Assembly (NCBI RefSeq): GCF_003031585.1
Contig: NZ_PWAA01000022.1
Coordinates: 290,935 to 354,934, forward strand
Direction of reading: 5' to 3'
Origin: Thalassobius sp. I31.1
GTDB taxonomy: Bacteria > Pseudomonadota > Alphaproteobacteria > Rhodobacterales > Rhodobacteraceae
Length of the DNA: 64,000 bases
The number at the start of each line of letters is the position of its first letter. Positions within the stretch are counted from its first letter, which is position 1. Made by a program: the position numbers and the translations under genes. The notes under the pieces were generated by a model. The model had not been told where the DNA came from, did no database searches, and saw nothing but the letters and a program-made list of their open reading frames with translations. Below are positions 8,539 to 17,352 of the stretch, piece by piece.

Positions 8539-9021
8539 TTAAACTCCCATAAACATTGGCAGGGGGCGCAGGAAAATGCCAAGCACTTCCTGGACCAGAT
8601 ACCAGACGGATCCGGTGGCGATGAAAGCAATAGGGATCATCAGATGCCATTTGCGTTCGCCCAGAATGAACGAGCCGAGTATCAGGAACGCTGATGTGGA
8701 AAACAGAAACCCAAGCGGACGCAGGCAAAGCGCATAGATGACCATCAGGGCCAGCAGAAATACAGCCTGCCCGATGAAATAGTCCCCCAGGCGGCGGTGG
8801 TCGATCTCGCCTGTCTTTTCCTCGCCCTTCTCAAACCCAAGCAGAATGATAAAGGATGCACCGATGCCAAGGACGGAAAGAACTTTGGGAAATGTGCTGG
8901 GCCAGATGGGGTTTCGGCGCATGAATGGCGCTAAGTCAGCGTCCATCGTGAACCAGGCGGTGTATCCATAGATGATACAGATTACCAATAGAACAAGTGC
9001 GATCCAACGATCCAAAGCCAT
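8539..9021 (-). CDS. tctB: Tripartite tricarboxylate transporter small permease TctB
   Basis: The 160-aa protein has four predicted membrane helices (for example WIALVLLVICIIYGYTAWF near residues 5-23 and ALMVIYALCLRPLGFLFSTS) and is the length of TctB subunits, which pair with TctA. The ATG at 9021 has GGGAG 8 bases upstream. It lies between tctC and tctA; an intercistronic hairpin (9065-9084) separates it from tctC. Confidence 0.9.
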   Translation of the reverse strand: MALDRWIALVLLVICIIYGYTAWFTMDADLAPFMRRNPIWPSTFPKVLSVLGIGASFIILLGFEKGEEKTGEIDHRRLGDYFIGQAVFLLALMVIYALCLRPLGFLFSTSAFLILGSFILGERKWHLMIPIAFIATGSVWYLVQEVLGIFLRPLPMFMGV

Positions 9022-9064
9022 GAAGCAATCTCCCAATTTTTCTGAATATTTCAGGTAGACGTGA

Positions 9065-9084
9065 CGAAGCGCCTGAACGCTTCG
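9065..9084 (-). promoter_or_regulatory. Intercistronic hairpin between tctC and tctB
   Basis: CGAAGCG and CGCTTCG form a perfect 7-bp stem with a 6-nt loop 27 bases after the tctC stop. No T-run follows. It may protect the tctC message from 3' decay and so raise binding protein over permease. Confidence 0.55.
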
Positions 9085-9110
9085 CCATGTTTGTGTTGTG
9101 ACGTTTGGGT

Positions 9111-10097
9111 TCAGAGGAAGCCTAGCTTCTTCATCAGATCGCCGATCACGGTTTCCTGTTCTTCAAGGAAGCTGCGGAATTCGTCGCCAGAGTTGTGGAT
9201 GTTAACCCAACCGTTGCGTGCGCGCACGGTTTCCCATTCGGGGGTGTCATACATGGCTGTGATTGCGGACTGGTATTGCGTCAGCTTTTCCTCAGACATG
9301 CCCGGTGCGCCAAAGAAGCCGCGCCAGTTGACGAATGTGGTGTCGATACCCTGTTCCATCATCGTCATGGCGTCCGGAGCCGCGTCAACGCGTTCGGAGG
9401 CTGTGACGCCGATGATTTTGACTTCGCCTGCGTTGGACAGGTCAACAGCCTCAGAGAAGCCAGTTGAAAGCGCTGCGATTTCACCGGACAGCAATGCCGC
9501 CATTGCTGTGCCGCCTGCGTCGTATGGAATGTAGTTCACGCCAAGCGCATCACGACCCGATGCTTCCATAACCATGGCCGCAACAAGGTGGTCCATACCG
9601 CCCGGAACTGAACCGCCACCAAAGGGTGTGCCAGAAGGATCCGCGTCATAGGCTGCCAGCAGATCTTCCATGTTGTTAAGCGGGCTGTCTTTGCCCACAA
9701 CGATTGCCGCATAGTCACCAATTGTACCGGATACCAGTGTCAGATCACGGAAGTTATGCGGAAACACACCCGTCAGTGAACGGATCACGATCGGGGTTGA
9801 GTTGACCATCAACGCGCCTTCAAGGCTTTCGGCGTTTTCGATCATGTAACCGATCGCAACACCGCCGCCACCGCCGGACATGTTTTCATAAGATGCGGTG
9901 CCAACAAGGCCCGATTCCGTCAGCGCTTCGCCAGTGCCGCGCGCGGTACCATCCCAGCCACCACCGGCACCACCGGGGATGATGAAATGAACTTCATCAA
10001 GGATCTTGTGACCGTCTGCAAAAGCAGGTGCGCCAAAGGCAAATGTTGCCGCAGTTGCAGCGATCAGGGCACGACGGCCCATTTTAAAAGTTGTCAT
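9111..10097 (-). CDS. tctC: Tripartite tricarboxylate transporter substrate-binding protein TctC
   Basis: The 328-aa precursor starts MTTFKMGRRALIAATAATFA, a signal peptide cleaved near APAFA-DG. The mature part has the TctC fold hallmarks (IIPGGAGGGWDGTARG near residues 43-58, FGGGSVPGGMDHLVAA, and the C-terminal WRGFFGAPGMSEE). It binds a carboxylate in the periplasm and hands it to TctAB. GGGAGAG precedes the ATG at 10097; the frame to 10229 is too long. It is first in tctCBA and diverges from the two-component genes, with only 97 bases between. The exact substrate (citrate or another di/tricarboxylate) cannot be read from sequence. Confidence 0.93.
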   Translation of the reverse strand: MTTFKMGRRALIAATAATFAFGAPAFADGHKILDEVHFIIPGGAGGGWDGTARGTGEALTESGLVGTASYENMSGGGGGVAIGYMIENAESLEGALMVNSTPIVIRSLTGVFPHNFRDLTLVSGTIGDYAAIVVGKDSPLNNMEDLLAAYDADPSGTPFGGGSVPGGMDHLVAAMVMEASGRDALGVNYIPYDAGGTAMAALLSGEIAALSTGFSEAVDLSNAGEVKIIGVTASERVDAAPDAMTMMEQGIDTTFVNWRGFFGAPGMSEEKLTQYQSAITAMYDTPEWETVRARNGWVNIHNSGDEFRSFLEEQETVIGDLMKKLGFL

Positions 10098-10194
10098 TTT
10101 ACTCTCCCATTTGATAACCGTTCTCCTCACGGCCCTGTGCATTAAGACAATCACGGTAACCTGACATAAACCTGTCACGCGCCTAAATAGTGAG

Positions 10195-10872
10195 ATGCCT
10201 GCGATGAAATATCTTCTTGTCGAAGACAATCTGGAGCTTGCAGAGGCGGTCGCCTCGCGTATCCGTCTGGATGGGCATACCGTTGATCACGCTGCAAAAA
10301 TTGCGGATGCAATCGCTTTTGTGGACACAAGCGAATACGATTTGATCCTGCTGGATATCATGTTGCCGGATGGCGATGGGCGTCACTTTCTGAAACAGCA
10401 TCGCGCGCGTAAAAACTTCACGCCAGTGATTGTTCTGACAGCGCGCAGTCAGGTGTCAGACCGAATCGGATTGCTGGATTTGGGGGCAGATGATTATCTG
10501 ACCAAGCCATTCGATCATGCCGAATTACAGGCGCGCTGCCGCGCTGTTTTGCGACGAAACGCAGGATCTGCACAATCGCTTCAGATCATCGGAGAGGTCG
10601 AATTTGATGCGGTGTCCGGCCATCTGCGTGTCAACGGAAACACCATCAATCTGCGCAATCGCGAACTGCGCCTGCTTGAACTTCTCATAGCCAACAAGGG
10701 GAAAATCTTTTCGAAACAGAAGCTGGTGGATCGGCTTTTTTCATATGACGATGACGTGTCCGAGAACGCGATTGAGGTCTACATCGGACGTTTGCGCAAG
10801 CACCTGGAAGGGTCAGAAGTGCGGATCGTGACCCTGCGCGGATTGGGCTACAGGTTAGATCATGACAGCTAA
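10195..10872 (+). CDS. tctD: OmpR-family response regulator, TctD-like
   Basis: The 225-aa protein has a receiver domain (residues 4-115; acidic pocket E10/D11, phosphoacceptor D54 in LILLDIMLPDGDG, conserved K in YLTKPF) and a C-terminal OmpR-type winged helix ending IVTLRGLGYRL. It should activate the divergent tctCBA genes when phosphorylated by the adjacent kinase. The start is uncertain: ATG 10195 or ATG 10204 (MKYLLVEDN), neither with a strong SD. Its stop overlaps the kinase start by 11 bases. Confidence 0.9.
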   Translation: MPAMKYLLVEDNLELAEAVASRIRLDGHTVDHAAKIADAIAFVDTSEYDLILLDIMLPDGDGRHFLKQHRARKNFTPVIVLTARSQVSDRIGLLDLGADDYLTKPFDHAELQARCRAVLRRNAGSAQSLQIIGEVEFDAVSGHLRVNGNTINLRNRELRLLELLIANKGKIFSKQKLVDRLFSYDDDVSENAIEVYIGRLRKHLEGSEVRIVTLRGLGYRLDHDS

Positions 10873-12229
10873 TGTGATTGTCTCAGGATCGTTGCGCAAC
10901 CGGTTGGCGATTATCCTGACCGGTGGCGCGGCTTTGCTGGCGCTGGTCTTATATCTCGTGGTTCGCGCGCTTGCCGCGCAAGTGGCGCAACAGGGCCAGG
11001 ACAACATCCTGAGCGCGTCGATGTCATCCGTGCTGGATACTGCCGTGATCCGCGATGGGCGCGTGATGCTGGATTTCCCGTATTCGTCGTTTTCGATGCT
11101 CAACACGCAAGCGGATGACCGCGTTTTTTATGCCATTTACGAAGGCGAAACGCTGCTTTCGGGGTACGATTGGCTTGTTGTGCCGGATGATCTTGCACCG
11201 GAAAATACGGTTTTTGAGACCACAACAATCAACGGTGACCAGTTGCGCGTCGCCACAGGCAGCAGGGTTCTGATCGGGTCTGATGGTCCCCGCAACGTAT
11301 CTGTGTCCATCGCCCAGACCCAGGACGCTTTGTCCAACACATTGAATGGAATTTCCCGCAATGTTGCGTTTCTTGGCCTGGGGTTCTTTCTGATGTCATC
11401 TGCGCTGGCGATCTGGGCTGCGTCCACCACTAGCGGCCAGATGCGCCGCCTGACAACATCCGTGACCCGAAGAGGCCCGCAAGATCTGAGCCCTGTGACC
11501 AAAGCTGTACCGTCTGAGATGGCACCGCTGGTCGGGTCGCTGAACACCTTCATGTCGCGGCTGGATCACACGCTGACCCAATCCGAGGATTTCATCGCAG
11601 AGGCGGCCCATCGTATCCGGACGCCCCTGGCAACGGTGCGCTCTCATGCGGAGGCGACGCTGCAACGCGTTGATCGCGAGGACAACCGCAAATCATTGCA
11701 GGCCATGGTGCGCGCGATTGACGAAAGCAGCCGCACAGCGGGGCAATTGCTGGATCATGCGATGGTGACGTTTCGGGCCGAAAATCTTGAAATGTCACAA
11801 GTCGATCTGGCCGACCTGTTGCAAGAACTGGTTCTTGGCATGACACCCGTCGCCGAGATGAAAGACATCACGATTACAATGAAGGTTGAAAGCCCTGCAA
11901 CACTGCTGGGCGATGCGATCCTGCTTCAGAACGCTTTGCGCAATTTAATTGATAATGCGCTTAAATACGCCCCGGCAGAAACCAGTCTTCTTGTGGAAGT
12001 GTCCAGGTCGCCGACTTTGTCTGTCAGTGTTTATGACGAAGGCCAGGGCTTTGCACCGGATGAGATTGAAACGCTTTCCGGGCGTTTTGTACGTGGCAAA
12101 AATATGGGCAACAAAGTTGGGTCAGGGCTGGGGCTGACAATCGCACAGGAAGTTGCGGTCGCACATGGCGGCAAGCTGACCCTGAGCAACAGACCGGAGG
12201 GCGGCGCATGCGTTACCTTGTTCTTTTAA
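10862..12229 (+). CDS. tctE: Sensor histidine kinase, TctE-like
   Basis: The 455-aa membrane kinase has a helix at about residues 16-36, a periplasmic sensor domain of about 125 residues, and a second helix near 167-188. The H-box is AAHRIRTPLATVRSHAE (His near 250), then the N-box NALRNLIDNALKYAP and G-boxes DEGQGFAP and GSGLGLTIAQEVA. It autophosphorylates and passes phosphate to the overlapping response regulator. Its 3' end overlaps the solute-binding protein gene by 22 bases, so the three genes are translationally linked. Confidence 0.92.
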   Translation: MTANVIVSGSLRNRLAIILTGGAALLALVLYLVVRALAAQVAQQGQDNILSASMSSVLDTAVIRDGRVMLDFPYSSFSMLNTQADDRVFYAIYEGETLLSGYDWLVVPDDLAPENTVFETTTINGDQLRVATGSRVLIGSDGPRNVSVSIAQTQDALSNTLNGISRNVAFLGLGFFLMSSALAIWAASTTSGQMRRLTTSVTRRGPQDLSPVTKAVPSEMAPLVGSLNTFMSRLDHTLTQSEDFIAEAAHRIRTPLATVRSHAEATLQRVDREDNRKSLQAMVRAIDESSRTAGQLLDHAMVTFRAENLEMSQVDLADLLQELVLGMTPVAEMKDITITMKVESPATLLGDAILLQNALRNLIDNALKYAPAETSLLVEVSRSPTLSVSVYDEGQGFAPDEIETLSGRFVRGKNMGNKVGSGLGLTIAQEVAVAHGGKLTLSNRPEGGACVTLFF

Positions 12230-13215
12230 TTCTGCTTCTGGCACCCTTTGGCATCCTCGCCCGGGAATGGGAGGATCAGCAGGTTTTTGGTTCATCCGAC
12301 CGGCCCCCCCTGCGTATCCTTTCCAGCACGGACACGTCGTTTTTCGCACCAATCATTGAAGACTTCATTGCGATGTCGCCAAACACATCGGTTGAATATT
12401 TTGTCACCGGCACTGTCGAACTGGATCAGATGTTTCGCGCTGCACCCGATCAGTTTGATGTCGTGATCTCCAGCGCAATGGACCTGCAGCTTAAGCTGGC
12501 GAACGATGGGTTTTCGTCGACCGTCATGAATGTTGATCATCCGGACTGGGCGCAGTGGCACAACAGCCTGTTTGCATTCACCTCTGAACCTGCGGCCATT
12601 GTCATCAACCGCAAAGCCTTTGACGGCCTTAACATCCCGGGCCGCAGGCAGGATCTGATCCAGCTGATGCGGGACCACCCGGACCGGTTTCAGGGACGGG
12701 TTGGGACCTATGATGTAAGGCAATCTGGCCTGGGCTATCTTTTCGCCACCCAGGATGCGCGCGCGACTGAAACCTATTGGCGTCTGACAGAAGTCATGGG
12801 GCGCGTTGGCGCAAAACTATACTGTTGTTCCGGCCAGATGATTGATGATCTGCGGTCAGGCGATCTGATCATGGCCTATAATGTCCTGGGAAGCTACGCA
12901 CAGGCGCAGGCCGCAATATCCGATGATCTGATGGTCATCCTGCCGTCTGAGTTTCCCACAACGATGATGCGGACGATCTTAGCATCCGCTGCCGCACCTG
13001 ATCCGCAGCGCGCCCATCGCTTTGTGCGTCACCTCCTGCAACTTCAGTCGATTGGCGATCCAACCATTTTCCCCCTGCCACCGCTGGCAGTGTCGGAAGA
13101 CTTTCAGACACAACGGACGATCAATCTGGATCCTGCCCTGATGACCTACCTGGATCAAATGAAACGCGAAGCATTCATCCGCGAATGGGAAGACGCAATT
13201 GTACAGGTGGATTAG
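12208..13215 (+). CDS. Periplasmic ABC-type solute-binding protein linked to the TctDE-like system
   Basis: The 335-aa precursor begins MRYLVLLILLLAPFGILAREW, a signal peptide of about 18 residues. The mature part resembles type 1 extracellular solute-binding proteins (LRILSSTDTSFFAPIIEDF; later GTYDVRQSGLGYLFATQ). No ABC permease or ATPase gene is near. Being inside the two-component operon suggests it is an accessory periplasmic sensor that presents ligand to the kinase rather than an uptake subunit; this is inference. Two adjacent cysteines occur in KLYCCSGQ. Confidence 0.85.
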   Translation: MRYLVLLILLLAPFGILAREWEDQQVFGSSDRPPLRILSSTDTSFFAPIIEDFIAMSPNTSVEYFVTGTVELDQMFRAAPDQFDVVISSAMDLQLKLANDGFSSTVMNVDHPDWAQWHNSLFAFTSEPAAIVINRKAFDGLNIPGRRQDLIQLMRDHPDRFQGRVGTYDVRQSGLGYLFATQDARATETYWRLTEVMGRVGAKLYCCSGQMIDDLRSGDLIMAYNVLGSYAQAQAAISDDLMVILPSEFPTTMMRTILASAAAPDPQRAHRFVRHLLQLQSIGDPTIFPLPPLAVSEDFQTQRTINLDPALMTYLDQMKREAFIREWEDAIVQVD

Positions 13216-13284
13216 GGTCTGCCTGCCATCCTGCTTTCAACACGGCCCACAAGCAATGGGTATTGGAAAGCAGATACTGGCCTC

Positions 13285-13884
13285 TCAGAGAGACTTTCGC
13301 GCCCGCAGTGCCGCTGAAATCGTGCCGTCATCCAGATAATCCAGCTCGCCACCCACAGGCACGCCCTGGGCAAGCGACGTCACTTTGATGCCACGGCCTT
13401 CTAATTCATCCGCGATGTAATGGGCGGTGGTCTGGCCGTCGATGGTGGCGTTCAGCGCAAGGATCACTTCTGTTACGCTCTCATCCTTCAGGCGGTTGAC
13501 CAGTTTCGGAATGCCCAGGTCTTCCGGCCCGATGGCATCCAGCGCCGACAGCGTACCGCCCAGCACATGGTAACGCCCGCGAAACACCTGGGCGCGTTCC
13601 ATCGCCCAGAGATCGGCCACATCTTCGACCACGCAAATCTCGCCGATGGCACGTTTCTCAGAGGTACAAATGTCACAGCGTTCCGTCGTGCCGATATTGC
13701 CGCAGCTCACACATTCCCGCGCGGTTTCCGCGACCTTCTGCATGGCCCCGGATAAAGGCGTCAGCAACAGCGCGCGTTTCTTCACCAGATGCAACACCGC
13801 ACGCCGCGCCGACCGCGGCCCAAGCCCGGGCAGCTTCGCCATCAGGCTGATCAGTTCTTCAATCTCGCGCGGAGCTTCGGACAT
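13285..13884 (-). CDS. recR: Recombination mediator protein RecR
   Basis: The 199-aa protein has all RecR landmarks: an N-terminal helix-hairpin-helix ([20 protein letters not shown]), a Cys4 zinc site (CVSCGN...CDIC), and a C-terminal Toprim domain ([15 protein letters not shown] onward, ending [20 protein letters not shown]). It works with RecF/RecO to load RecA on gapped DNA. Its ATG overlaps the stop of the upstream GumN-like gene (TGATG), and it follows ybaB and dnaX, a classic dnaX-ybaB-recR order here interrupted by one gene. Confidence 0.97.
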   Translation of the reverse strand: MSEAPREIEELISLMAKLPGLGPRSARRAVLHLVKKRALLLTPLSGAMQKVAETARECVSCGNIGTTERCDICTSEKRAIGEICVVEDVADLWAMERAQVFRGRYHVLGGTLSALDAIGPEDLGIPKLVNRLKDESVTEVILALNATIDGQTTAHYIADELEGRGIKVTSLAQGVPVGGELDYLDDGTISAALRARKSL

Positions 13885-14936
13885 CAGGGGCGCTCTCCTG
13901 GCAATGTGATACGTTCAACGGTGAAACCTTCTCTGCGCAGCAATTCGATCATGCCGGTATCTCCTGGCAAGTGCAGAAAGCCCGCGTAGGCGAAAACATT
14001 GCCATCCTGCAGTTCCGGAATAAGTGTTTCAATGAATGTGTAATTCCGGGCTTCGACCAGATAGTCATTTGTCAGGGTCAGAATGCGGCTCGCATGTTCT
14101 GATCCATAAGTGTTCGCAAGAAAATCCTCCTCCCAAAGGGGAAACATGCCCCCTTCACCCGCCAGATAGAGAGCGGCCAGCGTCTGCGCTATAATGGGGC
14201 TGTCCTGCGGCTGCACTGCTGCGCCGTAAGTTTCGAGGATCGCGAGTGCAGTGGGCTCATTCAGTGGGTTGTTCAGGTGATGTCGGACGGCATTACGCGT
14301 TTCAAGTCCACGGATTTGCGCACCGGCAAGTACGCCCCGCATTTCGATATGTGCATCCTGAACGGGAAGTACAGCGGAATAGAAATCCTGACAGGGATCG
14401 CTCAGCCCTGTGAAAATAAGAGTGTGATAATCGAAATAGTTCACAGAATCAGGTTCATAACCAAGTGCGGCCATCCGCGTACGCATGCGTGAAATTACAT
14501 TCCGGTCCAAATTTGTGTGATAAATATTGAACAGCCCGACGTCCGGACGGGTGTAATTTTCGAAGCTGAAATCCTGGGTGATTTCCTGGCGTGTCAGATT
14601 AAACCAGCTGCGTTCAGGCATGACAATTCTGGCAGAACTGATTGCACTTGTGACAGGTTCTGGCAGATCCAGGATCAGCGGATGGGTCGAATGCATGCTG
14701 CCCCAGAGGTGGGAGATCTCACCCTCTGGCGATGTGACTTTCCAGAAACGGCCAAGACCATTTGGGATGGCAGCGGCTGCCTCGCGCAGTTCCGCTTCTG
14801 AACGCCCGACAAAAGCCGCTTCATGGATTTCGGCTGTGTCAAACGTGCAGACTTCGCGTGTGGCCCAGTCCTGCGCTGAGGCGATCAGGGGGGTGACGAA
14901 AGACAGCAGCAGGATCAGGCACAGCCGAAACAACAT
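13884..14936 (-). CDS. TraB/GumN family protein
   Basis: The 350-aa product has a signal peptide ([20 protein letters not shown]). Two TraB/GumN-type motifs are visible: the N-terminal [10 protein letters not shown] (about residues 76-85) and the C-terminal [20 protein letters not shown] (about 313-332). The family resembles Tiki-like metalloproteases, but activity in bacteria is largely unproven. It sits between ybaB and recR and is translationally coupled to recR. The link to recombination may only be positional. Confidence 0.8.
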   Translation of the reverse strand: MLFRLCLILLLSFVTPLIASAQDWATREVCTFDTAEIHEAAFVGRSEAELREAAAAIPNGLGRFWKVTSPEGEISHLWGSMHSTHPLILDLPEPVTSAISSARIVMPERSWFNLTRQEITQDFSFENYTRPDVGLFNIYHTNLDRNVISRMRTRMAALGYEPDSVNYFDYHTLIFTGLSDPCQDFYSAVLPVQDAHIEMRGVLAGAQIRGLETRNAVRHHLNNPLNEPTALAILETYGAAVQPQDSPIIAQTLAALYLAGEGGMFPLWEEDFLANTYGSEHASRILTLTNDYLVEARNYTFIETLIPELQDGNVFAYAGFLHLPGDTGMIELLRREGFTVERITLPGERP

Positions 14937-14940
14937 CTGT

Positions 14941-15288
14941 TTACATGCCCGGCATATTCATGCCCGCAGGCAGGCCGAGTTCGCTGGTCAGTTCCTGCAT
15001 TTCACGTTCAGACCGGTCACTTGCTTTGGCCTGGGCGTCTTTGATGGCGGCGAGGATCAGGTCTTCGACCACTTCTTTTTCATCCGGGTTAAAGATGGAT
15101 GGGTCGATGTCCAGGTTGGTCAGTTCGCCCTTGGCGGTTGCGGTGGCTTTCACAAGACCCGCGCCGCTTTCGCCAACCACGGTCATTACCGCCAGGCGTT
15201 CCTGCAGTTCACCCATCTTGGTTTGCATTTCCTGGGCTTTTTTCATCATTCCGGCCATATCACCAAGACCGCCAAGACCTTTGAACAT
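14941..15288 (-). CDS. YbaB/EbfC family nucleoid-associated protein
   Basis: The 115-aa protein starts MFKGLGGLGDMAGMMKKAQE, with the central block GLVKATATAKGELTNLDIDP and a methionine-rich C-terminus (LPAGMNMPGM). YbaB proteins are small dimeric DNA-binding proteins encoded next to dnaX and recR, as here. It lies 76 bases downstream of dnaX. Confidence 0.95.
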   Translation of the reverse strand: MFKGLGGLGDMAGMMKKAQEMQTKMGELQERLAVMTVVGESGAGLVKATATAKGELTNLDIDPSIFNPDEKEVVEDLILAAIKDAQAKASDRSEREMQELTSELGLPAGMNMPGM

Positions 15289-15364
15289 CGTATTTTCCTT
15301 TTGATTTCTGCCCGTCAGGGGCGTTGGCGCGGTGTTATCGCGCCGGGATCATATGGGCAAGGGA

Positions 15365-17116
15365 TCAGTCGTTTTCAAACGGATCCCATTCGTCTTCCAC
15401 CTCTGGCAGGGCTTCGGCGGCGACGGATTGTTCCAACTCTTTTGCCGTGCGGATTTCTGTGATCTTCGCGCCGGGGAACGTGGCGATCACAGCCTGGAAC
15501 AACGGATGTTCCTTTGCTTCGGCTTCGCGCGCATATTTTTCGGCGTTCTTCACCTCGTCAATGGTTTCGCCACCGCCCTCTGACACAATCGACACGGCCC
15601 AGCGGGCGCCGGTGAATTGCTGTAGTTTCTGGCCAAGACGTTGGGCAAGATCACCCGGCGCATCATCTGTCGGCTGGAATTCGATCCGGCCGGGGGCATA
15701 GCTGACGAGGCGCACGTAACGCTCAATTTCCATCTTCAGCATGGCATCGCGGTTGGACCGGATCAGTTCGATCACATGGCGAAATTCAGCAAACCGGGCC
15801 AGCGGGTTTTCTTGCTGCGGGGCAAAGGCTGTGACAGTGCCGCCACCGCCGCCGCCCATCGGGGCCGCGCCGCCATAGGCCGTTGCGCCGCCCGCAGGCA
15901 TGCCACCACCGCCGCCGCCACCAGTTGGCGCGGGGCCGGAAGGGGCCGGAGTGTTTTGCAGTTTCTTAATCAGATCATCCGGCGTTGGCAGATCGGCCAC
16001 ATGGGTCATGCGAATGACAGCCATTTCCGCAGCCATCATGGAATTTGGCGCCATCGCGACCTCTTCCAGGGACTTCAGCAGCATTTGCCACATGCGCGTC
16101 ATCACCCGCATGGGCAGGGCTTCTGCCATGGTCTGGCCACGCATACGCTCGTCCGGGCCAACAGTCGGGTCTTCGGCGGCTTCGGGTGTGATCTTGATCA
16201 CGGAAACCCAATGGGTGATTTCCGCCAGATCGCGCAGCACGGCAATCGGATCCGCCCCATCGGCATATTGCGAAGACAGTTCCGTCAGCGCACTGGCGGC
16301 ATCACCTCTCATGATCATATCAAACAGATCCAGCACGCGGCCCCGGTCTGCAAGGCCCAGCATCGCACGCACCTGATCCGCGGTGGTTTCACCGGCACCG
16401 TGCGACAGTGCCTGATCCAGCAGAGACATGGCATCCCGTGCCGATCCTTCTGCAGCACGGGTGATCAGCGCCAGGGCATCATCATTGATCTGGCCGTTTT
16501 CCTTGCCCGTGATTTCGCGCAGGTGATCAATCATCACTTCGGGTTCAATGCGGCGCAGATCGAAACGCTGACAGCGGGACAGAACGGTGACGGGTACTTT
16601 GCGGATTTCTGTAGTGGCAAAGATGAATTTCACATGCGCAGGCGGTTCTTCCAGCGTCTTCAGCAGCGCGTTAAACGCACTGTTCGACAGCATGTGAACC
16701 TCATCGATGATGTAGATCTTATAGCGCGCCGACGCAGGCGCATAATGCACGCTGTCCAGCACGTTCGATCGGATGTCATCAATCTTGGTCTGGCTCGCGC
16801 CATCCATCTCGATCACGTCGACATGGCGGCCTTCCATGATGGATGTGCAATGTTCGCACTGTCCGCAGGGTTCCGTCGTAGGCCCGCCATTTCCATCGAC
16901 ACCAATACAGTTCATGCCCTTGGCAATGATCCGTGCGGTGGTGGTTTTGCCGGTTCCGCGAATCCCGGTCATCATGAAGGCCTGAGCAATGCGGTCGGCT
17001 TCAAAGGCGTTTTTCAGGGTGCGCACCATGGCATCCTGGCCTTTCAGGTCAGCAAAACTTGCCGGGCGGTACTTGCGCGCCAGCACCTGATAGCCGGTGT
17101 CTGTGGTCTCGGACAT
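15365..17116 (-). CDS. dnaX: DNA polymerase III subunit gamma/tau
   Basis: The 583-aa clamp-loader ATPase has Walker A GIRGTGKTTTA (about residues 51-61), a zinc-binding CGQCEHC region, Walker B DEVHML and sensor ATTEIRKVPVTVLSRCQRF. A glycine-rich linker lies near 430-470, followed by the tau-type C-terminus. The start at 17116 (MSETTDTGYQVLARKYRP) has CAGGGA 6 bases upstream. The frame stays open upstream to 17263, but those codons come from an IS21-type istA fragment and native leader DNA. First gene of dnaX-ybaB-(GumN-like)-recR. Confidence 0.95.
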   Translation of the reverse strand: MSETTDTGYQVLARKYRPASFADLKGQDAMVRTLKNAFEADRIAQAFMMTGIRGTGKTTTARIIAKGMNCIGVDGNGGPTTEPCGQCEHCTSIMEGRHVDVIEMDGASQTKIDDIRSNVLDSVHYAPASARYKIYIIDEVHMLSNSAFNALLKTLEEPPAHVKFIFATTEIRKVPVTVLSRCQRFDLRRIEPEVMIDHLREITGKENGQINDDALALITRAAEGSARDAMSLLDQALSHGAGETTADQVRAMLGLADRGRVLDLFDMIMRGDAASALTELSSQYADGADPIAVLRDLAEITHWVSVIKITPEAAEDPTVGPDERMRGQTMAEALPMRVMTRMWQMLLKSLEEVAMAPNSMMAAEMAVIRMTHVADLPTPDDLIKKLQNTPAPSGPAPTGGGGGGGMPAGGATAYGGAAPMGGGGGGTVTAFAPQQENPLARFAEFRHVIELIRSNRDAMLKMEIERYVRLVSYAPGRIEFQPTDDAPGDLAQRLGQKLQQFTGARWAVSIVSEGGGETIDEVKNAEKYAREAEAKEHPLFQAVIATFPGAKITEIRTAKELEQSVAAEALPEVEDEWDPFEND

Positions 17117-17204
17117 ATGCATTCCCTGGGTCAAAATGATCAGCCTGCACAGACTACGGTGCCTCTTGCCTGGCGTCCAGTGATCTGGCATGTTTTTGTC
17201 AGGC

Positions 17205-17352
17205 AATGCCCAGCGTCGAATGACACTCAAAAATCCCATGTCGATCACTCCGGATCTCCCCAATTAAAAACGTCGGGGAAGTGTGTTCACATGGGGCAAT
17301 TCTCAGCGAGAATTTATAGGGCTGCCGGGTCAGTTCTCAGTGACAATCAACA
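17205..17352 (-). mobile_element. Remnant of an IS21-family left end with the first codons of istA
   Basis: Read on the minus strand, the fragment begins TGTTGATTGTCACTGAGAAC, has two related blocks (CACTGAGAACTGACCC and CGCTGAGAATTGCCCC), then a frame GTG-ATC-GAC-ATG encoding VIDMGFLSVIRRWAL. I recall this as the IstA N-terminus of alphaproteobacterial IS21 elements. Homology stops near 17205, where dnaX leader DNA resumes. No other part of istA or istB is present. The outer end coincides with the last codons of the dioxygenase-like gene. Confidence 0.72.
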
